A model generated the notes under the pieces. It had not been told where the DNA came from and searched no databases. It saw only the letters and a list, made by a program, of their open reading frames with translations. Shown here piece by piece: positions 15,245 through 23,246 of a stretch of DNA of 64,000 nucleotides. Numbering within the stretch: the stretch's first letter is position 1; the number at the start of each line of letters is the position of its first letter. This stretch comes from Tautonia sp040717455 (GTDB lineage: Bacteria; Planctomycetota; Planctomycetia; Isosphaerales; Isosphaeraceae): contig NZ_JBFEFH010000018.1 of the NCBI RefSeq assembly GCF_040717455.1, forward strand, positions 80,962-144,961, given 5' to 3'. Made by a program: the position numbers and the translations under genes.

Positions 15245-17869
15245 TCAGCCGGTGATCTTGATGTCAAGCACGACGAACTTGCGGGCGCCGGTCAGGCGAT
15301 CGTAGAAGCTGTACGCCGCGGAGAAGTACCGGCCATCGGGCCGCGTCTCGAAGACTCGCAGGGGACCGTTGCGGAACTCGACCGAGATCGGGTACTCACC
15401 GAGGCTGTCGGCGACGTTGCCCCTGAACGTGAAGGTATTGGAGGGCCGGGAGATGGCCAGCGGCACGGTCGGGGTGAGTGTCAGCCCGGTCGTCCCACGG
15501 GGCTCGAGCCTGTCGATCAATACGAGGCGAGACGGATCGTCGATATTGACTTCGTTCTCCAGCGTCCGCTTCCCGGCCACGTGGACGGGCTGTGTGTCGC
15601 TCAGGATGCCGTTCGAGAAGCCGCGAATCTCGACGTTTTCCGCGTAGACGGGCGTGGCGACCTTGACGTCGACCTTCAGTCCGACGCTCCCGCCCCATCG
15701 CTTGACGGGGACGGTATTCACCAGTCGGATATCCCGGAGCGTGAGGTTCCGGGTATAGGAGAGGTCCATGCCGACGGCGACGTTCCAGGCCGTGAAGCCT
15801 TCGATCATGTTCCGGGCGTTATGCCGGACTTCCCCCGCCCTGCCCATCACGTCGAGCACCCATAAGCCCGTGTTGGAGGCGGAGGCCGTGTTGTTCCGAA
15901 ACTGGGTGATCGGGATGTGTGGTGCCGGGATCATGCCACTGCCGTACGCGCTGGCAAGGTAAGGGTCTTGCAGCCGATCGGCCGGGATACTCAGGGTCGG
16001 ACGACCCGACCGGACGCCGAAGGAAAAGCCGGCGAACCGCTGGCCGGAGGCGAAATTGTCCGTGACCTCGACGTTCGTCCCCTGAAACCAGAACCCGTGG
16101 CCCGCATGGCCGAAGTCGTGGATGCCCACCCGGGATTTCTCCCGGGCACCGCCGTCAGTGCCCGGAGGGCCCCCGATCGACTTGATCGCGAGATTGCGTC
16201 GGAACGCCCCGATCTCGTCACCGTCCTCCGTGACGAACGCCGCGCCCGTCACGTTGTACGCGAAGTTATCTTCCATCACGACGTGACTGCTGTGGTTGAC
16301 ATACCCCCAGCCGGGGCTGTGAGCCAAGGCGTTGCCGAACAGGCGACCGGGCTCGGCCATCGGGTCGTGGGCATAGTGATGGAAGTGGACTGCGTAGCGT
16401 CCCCTGGGGTTATCCCCCGTGCCGGGCACCAGGCTCCCGCTCGAATCGAGGGTGGGGTCCGTCACGTCGATCCGCTTGTCAGTCCTGCCGAGCGTATCGA
16501 ACGAGGCGTAGCCCACGCTCACAGGGCTGCGGCCCATAAACATGATGTGCCCGCGGCTGTCGATCTCGCCGCTCTCAGAGGTGAAAATGACGTTCCGGGT
16601 CATGTTGGCCACCTGGATGGGGGTCGCCTCACTGCCCGGCAGGTGGTCGTATCGGAGGGGATCGATATAGACGAGCCCCCCCTTGATCTCCCGGATGGTC
16701 CGCTCCTCCTCCTGGCCGAACTGGTTGCCGGCGATGACCAACCGATCGCCGGCTTTCCAGTTCTCGGGGACGCTTGACAGGGCGAGCATCGTGTCTCCCC
16801 GGAAGGCGGGCGCCCCGAGGCTCAGGTACGGGGTCGTGGTCGCGCCGTGGACCTTGACCGTGCCGTGCGAAACAAGGCCGCGGCCGATGAACATCGGGTC
16901 GAGTCCCGGGTCGATCGGGCCGTAGTTCGCGAAGGCGATCGTCGCCGAGACATCCGACGCGACCGGATTGTCCTCCGTGCCGATCTCGAGGGTCCCGGTC
17001 CGGGCGACGGTCAGCGTATCCACGATGAGCCTGGTCGTTTGGTCGGTGGCGAATTGCAGCTTCCCTTCCACGACCAGACGCTTAATCGCGTGGCACGCGA
17101 CGGAATCGTAGGTGACGGTCACGCCCTGCGGGATGGTGACGTCGTCCGTGTCCCCCGGGACGGCACCATCGCGCCAGGTCTTCGGGTCGGACCAGGCACC
17201 GTCGCTAACCGCCAGGCGATGTGAGGCGTGGTCGACTGGATGACAATGGCCGTGTTCCCCTCCGAGGCCCTCTCCCTCGCAGTGAGCCTGCGGGTCCGTC
17301 TGTTGACTCGATACGCGTAGGGTGCTCGCTTCCGACAGGCGGGCACCGGCCCAGGCGGCGGAGTCTTTGAAGCGGCCATCGCCCGCGTCGGTAACGATCA
17401 TCTCCAGGAGATGCTTGCCCGTGACATCGACGCTGATTGACTTCGTCGTCGACCCGCCCGTCATCGTTCCGGAGTCGAAGAGCTTTTCGTCGTCGGCCCA
17501 GATCTCGAAGGTCACCGAGCCGCGGTTACCGACCGCGTCGTCGACGCCCATGTCGGTGGTGAAGCGACTGAAGCGGCCGTCGAGCCCCAACTCGATCCGC
17601 GATGGGGCGGCCACGCCGAGCCCCTTCGCGTATTCGCTGCCATCGAGCGTGATCGGACTGCCGTCGACGGCCGTGTCCCGCTTGACCGACCCACTGGCAT
17701 TGGTCGCCGAGATAAAGGGAAGGCTACTGACATACAGCTCGGCGGGGGGAGACGGATCGGCATGCGCGAGGTCGCCACATGTCAGGATTTTTGCATCAAG
17801 GCAATCGATGTTGGGCCTGAGCTTGCGGGCGGGCCTCGACTTCGGAAGCACAGACGATTTGGGGGTCAT
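15245..17869 (-). CDS. Exported G8-domain/NPCBM surface protein with right-handed beta-helix
   Basis: About 874 residues from the ATG at 17869; the frame is open to 18031 but that reaches the edge of an IS relic. The N-terminus has basic residues then LDAKIL, resembling the planctomycete surface-protein 'LExRxLL' motif. An NPCBM-like carbohydrate-binding domain follows (about 45-180: SSLPFISATNASGSVKRD, SEYAKGLGVAAPSRIEL). Next is a G8 domain (about 220-340: AVSDGAWSDPKTWRDGAVPG, DDVTIPQGVTVTYD). The rest is a parallel beta-helix region with HYAHD and many Asn/Gly turns. G8 proteins include CEMIP/TMEM2 hyaluronan-degrading proteins, so polysaccharide binding or cleavage is plausible. It is flanked by two inverted IS630 relics. 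Confidence 0.75.
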   Translation of the reverse strand: MTPKSSVLPKSRPARKLRPNIDCLDAKILTCGDLAHADPSPPAELYVSSLPFISATNASGSVKRDTAVDGSPITLDGSEYAKGLGVAAPSRIELGLDGRFSRFTTDMGVDDAVGNRGSVTFEIWADDEKLFDSGTMTGGSTTKSISVDVTGKHLLEMIVTDAGDGRFKDSAAWAGARLSEASTLRVSSQQTDPQAHCEGEGLGGEHGHCHPVDHASHRLAVSDGAWSDPKTWRDGAVPGDTDDVTIPQGVTVTYDSVACHAIKRLVVEGKLQFATDQTTRLIVDTLTVARTGTLEIGTEDNPVASDVSATIAFANYGPIDPGLDPMFIGRGLVSHGTVKVHGATTTPYLSLGAPAFRGDTMLALSSVPENWKAGDRLVIAGNQFGQEEERTIREIKGGLVYIDPLRYDHLPGSEATPIQVANMTRNVIFTSESGEIDSRGHIMFMGRSPVSVGYASFDTLGRTDKRIDVTDPTLDSSGSLVPGTGDNPRGRYAVHFHHYAHDPMAEPGRLFGNALAHSPGWGYVNHSSHVVMEDNFAYNVTGAAFVTEDGDEIGAFRRNLAIKSIGGPPGTDGGAREKSRVGIHDFGHAGHGFWFQGTNVEVTDNFASGQRFAGFSFGVRSGRPTLSIPADRLQDPYLASAYGSGMIPAPHIPITQFRNNTASASNTGLWVLDVMGRAGEVRHNARNMIEGFTAWNVAVGMDLSYTRNLTLRDIRLVNTVPVKRWGGSVGLKVDVKVATPVYAENVEIRGFSNGILSDTQPVHVAGKRTLENEVNIDDPSRLVLIDRLEPRGTTGLTLTPTVPLAISRPSNTFTFRGNVADSLGEYPISVEFRNGPLRVFETRPDGRYFSAAYSFYDRLTGARKFVVLDIKITG

Positions 17870-18034
17870 GGAGCAGGGCTCGAGGTCCACGGTGTGCGCT
17901 CCTCTGGCGGGTTGTCGGTGATTCGATGTAGGCATGTCGCCAGATCGATAGATCACGCCCCACCAGTTGTCAATTCCGGGTGCCGTTCCGATCGCACTTT
18001 GCCAGAACTGATGCCGGATCCACCGGATCACGAG

Positions 18035-18746
18035 AGCGGTTCACTCTGAAACGTAGCGGCCATCGTTGCGAACCTCGGGCCGAGGAGGGCGCGGAGGATG
18101 ACTGCGTACTCGATGGACCTGCGGGAGCGGGTCATCGCCGCCCGCGACGAGGGCGATGAGACCCGCCCCGAGATCGCCGAGCGGTTCCGTGCCAGTTCGC
18201 CGCGGCCGTCGACCCCTCGGGGCAGGTGTTCCTTGACGAGACCGGCGCGGCGACGGCGATGGCCCGCCGCGATGGCCGCGCCCCGCGGGGCGAACGCGTC
18301 GACGCGGCGGTGCCGCAGGGCCATCGGGAGGCCGGTGACGCTGACCGCCGCGGTGCGGCTCGACGGCGTCGCCGGCCGCCTGGCCTTCGACGGGGCCACC
18401 GACGGGGCGCCGTTCGAGGCGTAGGTGGAGCGGTGCCTGGCGCCCGCCCTGCGGCCCGGCGACATCGAGGTGATGGACGACGTGGGGCCCACGAGGGGGC
18501 CGAGGTCGAGCGGCCGATCGGTGCAGTTCGGGGCCGAGGTGCGCCTCCTGCCGGCCTACAGCCCGGACCACAACCCGATCGAGGGGATGTCCGGCAAGCT
18601 CAAGGAGTTCCTGCGATCCGCCGCGGCGCGGACCGTGGCCACCCCGATCGATGCGATGGGCGAGGCCCTGCGATCGGTCACGCCCGACGACGGCCGCGGC
18701 TGGTGCGGTCATCGTGGATACCGCTACGCTCAAGAGTGAACCGCTC
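18035..18746. mobile_element. Degenerate IS630-type element with terminal inverted repeats
   Basis: About 712 bases. The left end 18035-18060 and right end 18721-18746 are 26-base imperfect inverted repeats: both begin GAGCGGTTCACTCT reading inward and share CGTAGCGG after a 4-base variable spacer. It encloses a broken, internally deleted transposase, so it cannot move by itself but could be mobilised in trans. No TA duplication typical of IS630/Tc1 insertion is evident at the ends. Confidence 0.75.
18098..18739 (+). pseudogene. Decayed IS630-family transposase (right relic)
   Basis: Begins with an intact IS630 N-terminus (MTAYSMDLRERVIAARDEGD...ETRPEIAERFR), then jumps to a region coding FLDETGAATAMARRDGR in another frame. 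A deletion has removed most of the helix-turn-helix and the start of the DDE domain. MRLDGVAGRLAFDGAT-like sequence follows, a stop at about 18421, then the C-terminal DDE part: DIEVMDDVG, LLPAYSPDHNPIEGMSGKLKEFLR. At about 640 bases it is well short of the roughly 1 kb full gene. Orientation is opposite to the relic at 14.5-15.2 kb. Confidence 0.82.
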
Positions 18747-19097
18747 CAGCACCTTGCATCTGGCCCTCGGGACGGGCAATCATTGAGATGGGGTCTCAGT
18801 CTCACTCTGGAGGGCTCCGGGCGATCGACGATCGGGGCGGTGGCCGCAGCCGCTCCCCCGATGCTGTCGACGGCATGGTCATGCGGGGCGTCCGGAGGGG
18901 CCGGCAGCCAGGTCGCGAGCGATCCCCCCTCGGCGCCAGGGGAGGGCCTTGACGGTCGACCGGACAATTCGACGGGCCGAGTCCCCGGCCGCCGCCCGAG
19001 GGCCGGCGGCGGGGTCTCGATCGGTTCGGGCGGCGGCGCCCGAGATGCGAGCGGCGGGACGTTCGGCCCGGCCCCAGCGCACGTCGAGGGTCCTCGG
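18747..19097. other. Intergenic region upstream of the histidine kinase
   Basis: About 350 bases between the IS relic and the chosen kinase start. The kinase frame is open throughout but reads into the IS relic, has no domain and is Gly/Pro/Ala-rich, so I treat it as upstream DNA. Confidence 0.4.
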
Positions 19098-20480
19098 TTG
19101 CGTCAGTCCATACAGAGTCAGATACTGATCCCGCTCGTCGTCATCCAGGCCGCGGCGACGTGCGCAACGACGCTGGCCACCGCGGCCCTCGCGGCGGGGC
19201 GGAGCGAGCGCCAGATCATCGACCGCCTGGAAGGCGTCGTCGGGGCCCTCGGGCGGGCGAACTTCCCCTATACCGAGGGCGTCCTCGCCCGGATGAAGGG
19301 CCTCTCCGGGGCGGAGTTCGTCGCCTATTCGGCCGATGGCCGGGCCGCGGCGACGAGCCTCTCGGCCCTCGACGGGGCGCCCCCGCCGCTGCACGAGATC
19401 GCCCGGACGGCCCGGCTCGACTCGCTCGGCGCCTCGCCGACGGCGCTCCTGGGGGGCATCCGCTACTTCGCGGTGGCGCTCCCGGCCTCGGGGCAGCCGA
19501 GGGCCGAGTCGCTGCTGGTCCTCTATCCCGAGACGAGCTGGAGGCAGGCCAGGTGGGAGGCCGCGACGCCGCCGCTGCTGCTCGGGGGCGGGGCCCTGGC
19601 GCTGATGGTGGCGGTCTCGGGTTGGATCGCCCACCGCATCAGCGGCCGGATCCGGGGCGTCGAGCGTCGGGTCGCCCTCATCGCCGAGGGCGACTTCGAG
19701 CGGCTCGACCCGGGCGAGGCGCAGGACGAGGTCGGCGACCTTGAGCGCTCGATCGACGCGATGTGCCTCCAGTTGTCGGACATGAGGCGGGCCATCCGGC
19801 AGTCCGAGCGGGCCCGCCTGATGGCCCAGCTCGGGGCGGGCCTCGCCCACCAGTTGCGGAACGCGCTGACCGGGGCCCGGATGAGCGTCCAGCTCCACGC
19901 GAGGCGCTGCGCCGGCCCGGCGGACGACCGCAGCCTCGACGTCGCCCTGAAGCAGCTCGCCATGACCGAGGAGCAGGTCAAGGGGCTCCTCTCGCTCGGC
20001 CGGGTCGAGGACCGCCCGCCCTCGGCGTGCGACCTCGGGAGGTTGCTCGGCGAGGTCGCGCTGCTCGTCGGCCCCGCGGGCGAACACGCGAAGGTGGCCG
20101 TCGAGGTCCGGGTCGATGGGGGGCCGCTCGGGGTGCTGGCCGAGGAGTCGTCGCTCCGGGCCGCCGCCCTGAACCTGGCCCTGAATGCGATCGAGGCCGC
20201 CGGCCGAGGCGGGATGGTGCGGTTGGAGGCGGGCCGGCGCGACGGGATGGCGGTCATCGAGGTCTCCGACACCGGGCCGGGGCCGCCGCCGGACCTCGCG
20301 GGGTCCCTCTTCGAGCCCTTCGCGACGAGCAAGCCGGAGGGGGTCGGCCTCGGGCTCGCGCTGGCCCGCCACGTCGCCGAGCGTTACCAGGGTACACTCT
20401 CCTGGGGCCGGGTCGGCCGCGAGACCCGCTTCAGACTGGCACTGCCCCGATACGGGGACTCCGCGAGGGATGACGCATGA
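19098..20480 (+). CDS. Sensor histidine kinase (NtrB-type)
   Basis: About 460 residues from a TTG at 19098 with GAGGG 7 bases upstream, placed directly before the first membrane helix (IPLVVIQAAATCATTLATAA). A periplasmic sensor segment of about 120 residues follows, then a second helix (LLLGGGALALMVAVSGWIA), a HAMP-like linker, the phospho-acceptor H-box AQLGAGLAHQLRNALTGARM, and a HATPase_c domain with N-box NLALNAIEAA, G1 DTGPGP and G2 GVGLGLALA. It autophosphorylates and passes phosphate to the sigma-54 activator whose ATG overlaps its stop (ATGA at 20477). The open frame to 18651 begins inside an IS relic, so the longer start is rejected. Confidence 0.85.
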   Translation: MRQSIQSQILIPLVVIQAAATCATTLATAALAAGRSERQIIDRLEGVVGALGRANFPYTEGVLARMKGLSGAEFVAYSADGRAAATSLSALDGAPPPLHEIARTARLDSLGASPTALLGGIRYFAVALPASGQPRAESLLVLYPETSWRQARWEAATPPLLLGGGALALMVAVSGWIAHRISGRIRGVERRVALIAEGDFERLDPGEAQDEVGDLERSIDAMCLQLSDMRRAIRQSERARLMAQLGAGLAHQLRNALTGARMSVQLHARRCAGPADDRSLDVALKQLAMTEEQVKGLLSLGRVEDRPPSACDLGRLLGEVALLVGPAGEHAKVAVEVRVDGGPLGVLAEESSLRAAALNLALNAIEAAGRGGMVRLEAGRRDGMAVIEVSDTGPGPPPDLAGSLFEPFATSKPEGVGLGLALARHVAERYQGTLSWGRVGRETRFRLALPRYGDSARDDA

Positions 20481-21883
20481 GCCGGATCCTGATCGTCGAC
20501 GACGAGGCGAGCATCTGCTTCGCGTTCCGCGAGTTCCTCGCCGACGAGGGGCACCGCGTCGACGTCGCCGCATCGGCCGAGGAGGGCCTCAGGCTCGCCG
20601 AGGACGGACCGCCCGATGCCGTCGTGCTCGACGTCCGCCTGCCCGGGATCGACGGCCTGGAGGCCCTCGCGGAGTTCCGGAGGCGCATCGGCCCGGTGCC
20701 GGTCGTGATCATCACCGCGTTCGGCGACCTCGACACCGCCGTCCGGTCGATGGAGGGCGGGGCCTTCGAGTACCTGGTCAAGCCGTTCGACCTGGACCGG
20801 GCCGCGGACGTCGTCCGGCGGGCCCTGGAGTTGCCTCGGGCCGACGGGAGGCCCGCCGGGGCGGAGGCCCCCGGCGACGCCGAGGCGCTCATCGGCACGT
20901 CGCCCGCGATGCAGGATCTCTTCAGGAGCATCGCCCTGGTCGCCCCGACGGAGGTGCCGGTCCTGATCACGGGGGAGAGCGGGACGGGCAAGGAGCTGGT
21001 CGCGCGGGCCATCCACCGGCACAGCCCCCGGCGGGCCGGCCCCTTCCTCCCGATCTGCCTGGCGGCGCTGAGCCCGGGCCTGGTGGAGCGGGAGCTGTTC
21101 GGCCACCTGAAGGGGTCGTTCACCGGCGCCGACCACGACCGCAAGGGGCTGCTGGAACTGGGCTCGGGCGGGACGGTCCTGCTGGACGAGATCGGCGACG
21201 TGCCGATGGACCTCCAGGTGAAGCTGCTGCGGGCGATCGAGCATCGCGAGGTGACGCCCGTCGGCGACGCTCGGCCCCGGTCGACGGACCTCCGGGTGAT
21301 CGCCGCGACGAACCGCCCGCTCGGCGAGCTCATGGCGGCCGGCCGGTTCCGCGAGGACCTGTTCTTCCGCCTGAGCGTCTTCCACCTGCACCTGCCGCCG
21401 CTCCGCGAGCGTCGGGGGGACATCCCGTCCCTGGCCGGGCATTTCCTCGGGATGTCCCGGGTCTCGGGCGCCGCCGATCTCCGCTTCACCGGGGAGGCCC
21501 TGGACGAGCTGCGCTCGCGCCCCTGGGCCGGGAACATCCGCGAGCTGCGCAACGCGGTCGAGCACGCGGCGATCGTCTCGCGGGGCCAGCCGATCCGGCC
21601 GGAGCACCTCCCGTCGCCTTCCGGCGGCCCGGGGCGGGCGTCGACCCCGGCGGCGGGAGCGATCGAGCCGCTGCTCGCCGAATGGGCCGGCCAGCAGGCG
21701 GCCCGGCTCCTCGACGAGCCGGGCGAGTCGGCCCTCTACGAGCGGCTCCTGGAGCTGGCCGAGCCCCCCGTGCTCCGGGCCGTCCTGGGGGCGTGCCGGG
21801 GCAACCGGGCCCGGGCCGCCCAGGTACTCGGTATCCACCGGGCGACGCTCCGCCAGAAGCTCAACAAGTATGACGTGTCGTAG
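20477..21883 (+). CDS. Sigma-54-dependent response regulator (NtrC family)
   Basis: 468 residues in the classic three-part order. The receiver is about 1-120 (ILIVDDE, phospho-Asp in VVLDVRLPGIDG, Lys in YLVKPFD). The AAA+ sigma-54 interaction domain is about 140-375 (Walker A GESGTGKE, Walker B-like GGTVLLDEIGD, R-finger region). The C-terminus is a Fis-type helix-turn-helix (ACRGNRARAAQVLGIHRATLRQKL). The sigma-54 contact loop reads GSFTGAD, a variant of GAFTGA. When phosphorylated it would remodel sigma-54 polymerase at enhancer-linked promoters. Translationally coupled to the upstream kinase. The target could be the ABC exporter downstream, but I found no -24/-12 site there. Confidence 0.9.
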   Translation: MSRILIVDDEASICFAFREFLADEGHRVDVAASAEEGLRLAEDGPPDAVVLDVRLPGIDGLEALAEFRRRIGPVPVVIITAFGDLDTAVRSMEGGAFEYLVKPFDLDRAADVVRRALELPRADGRPAGAEAPGDAEALIGTSPAMQDLFRSIALVAPTEVPVLITGESGTGKELVARAIHRHSPRRAGPFLPICLAALSPGLVERELFGHLKGSFTGADHDRKGLLELGSGGTVLLDEIGDVPMDLQVKLLRAIEHREVTPVGDARPRSTDLRVIAATNRPLGELMAAGRFREDLFFRLSVFHLHLPPLRERRGDIPSLAGHFLGMSRVSGAADLRFTGEALDELRSRPWAGNIRELRNAVEHAAIVSRGQPIRPEHLPSPSGGPGRASTPAAGAIEPLLAEWAGQQAARLLDEPGESALYERLLELAEPPVLRAVLGACRGNRARAAQVLGIHRATLRQKLNKYDVS

Positions 21884-22448
21884 GCCGGGATGACGTTCGG
21901 GCGCGTAGCCCCCCGGCGGGCCGGGCTGGCCGGGTCGGTCATGGCGGGGGAGTCGTACCGGCCAGGGGCGGCCGGGGGGCGACGAAATTTCCGCCGCTCC
22001 CGGCGTCGAAATGTCCGCGGGATACCGGCGAGGGGCGTCGGAGGGCGGGGCGGGCCCCCGATCCGCTGAGAGTCGGGATGGACTGAGGCCGACCCGCGTC
22101 AGCGGCGACGGGCGGGCGGCCCCTCGGCCGTGGAAGCCTCGACGTCATCTGGGGTTGTGCCGAATCTTCGGCTGGTCGTCGTCCGGCCGACCGCCGGACT
22201 CCGGCCGACCGTGGCTCGTCGGGCCGGATCGAGATCGACGTCGTGAGGGCGGGTGCTCGACGCCGACCGCCCCGACGGCCCGCCGTGTGCAAAGGTCGGA
22301 CGCCTCCCGCAGAGCAGGCCTCGTCCCATGCGCCGGCATGTCCTGGCGCCCCGATGGGGCCCCGACGCCGTCGGGCGGCCGGTCCCCGCCCCGGCGGCGG
22401 CCTCCCGGGCCCGGGGGTCCGGGTCCGGTCCCGAGAGAAGGAGCATCC
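21884..22448. other. Intergenic region before the ABC exporter
   Basis: About 565 bases with no credible gene; the frame of the ABC ATPase is open back to 22011 but without domain content. A direct search by eye for a sigma-54 TGGC-N8-TTGC promoter was negative. Confidence 0.4.
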
Positions 22449-23246
22449 GTGAGCGAAGCGACAGAGACGGAAAGGTCGGCCTTGCCCCTGGTCGCGGAGG
22501 GCCTGACCAAGCGATTTCGCCAGGGGACATCGACGGTCGAGGCCCTGAAGGGGGCCTCGCTGGCGGTCGGGCCGGGTGAATTCCTGGCGGTGATGGGGGC
22601 CAGCGGCTCGGGCAAGAGCACCCTGCTGCACCTGATGGCCGGCCTCGCCCCGCCGGACGAAGGGAGCGTGACCATCCGGGGGACCGACCTCTCGGCCCTC
22701 TCCGACCGCGCATTGACCCTCTTCCGCAGGAGGAACATCGGCCTCGTCTTCCAGGCGTTCAACCTGATCCCCGCCCTGACGGCCGAGGAGAACATCACCC
22801 TGCCCGTCGTCGCCGACGGCCGGGACGATTCCGAGGTCGCCGATCGGCTGGAATCGCTCCTGGCCCGCCTCGGCATCGCCGGGCGTCGCCGCCACCGGCC
22901 CGACGCCCTGAGCGGGGGGGAGCAGCAGCGCGTGGCGATCGCCCGGGCCCTGATCGCCGACCCGGCCGTGGTCCTGGCCGACGAGCCGACCGGGAGCCTC
23001 GACTCGGCCACCGGCCAGGAGATCTGCCGCCTCCTGCAGGAGCTCTGCAACGAGCAGCGCCGCACGATCGTCGTCGTGACGCACGAGCCGACCGTGGCCG
23101 CCTGGGCGGGCCGGGTCGCGGTGGTCAAAGACGGCCGCATCCTCTCCGAGTTCGCCACCTCCGGGTTCCGCGACTCCCACGCGCTGGCGGCGCATTATCA
23201 GGACATCGTCAGCGTCTCGGCGGCGGCCGAGGGGGTGGCGTCGTGA
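22449..23246 (+). CDS. ABC transporter ATPase, MacB/LolD type
   Basis: 265 residues from the GTG at 22449, preceded by AAGGAG (22438-22443). It has Walker A GASGSGKST, Q-loop in VFQAFNLIP, signature LSGGEQQR, Walker B VVLADEPTGSLD and the switch His in VVVTHEP. The SLDSATG and FNLIPALTAEENI context is typical of LolD/MacB/FtsE-like ATPases that drive permeases of the FtsX fold rather than classical importers. The last codons overlap the start of the permease gene (GTGA), so the two are produced together. Role: ATP hydrolysis to power mechanotransmission or export of a lipoprotein, peptide or drug. Confidence 0.92.
   Translation: MSEATETERSALPLVAEGLTKRFRQGTSTVEALKGASLAVGPGEFLAVMGASGSGKSTLLHLMAGLAPPDEGSVTIRGTDLSALSDRALTLFRRRNIGLVFQAFNLIPALTAEENITLPVVADGRDDSEVADRLESLLARLGIAGRRRHRPDALSGGEQQRVAIARALIADPAVVLADEPTGSLDSATGQEICRLLQELCNEQRRTIVVVTHEPTVAAWAGRVAVVKDGRILSEFATSGFRDSHALAAHYQDIVSVSAAAEGVAS

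Noticed and set aside
21884..22448. Sigma-54 promoter before the ABC exporter
   Set aside because: No GG/GC pair with the required spacing was found by eye, so the link to the NtrC-like regulator is unproven.
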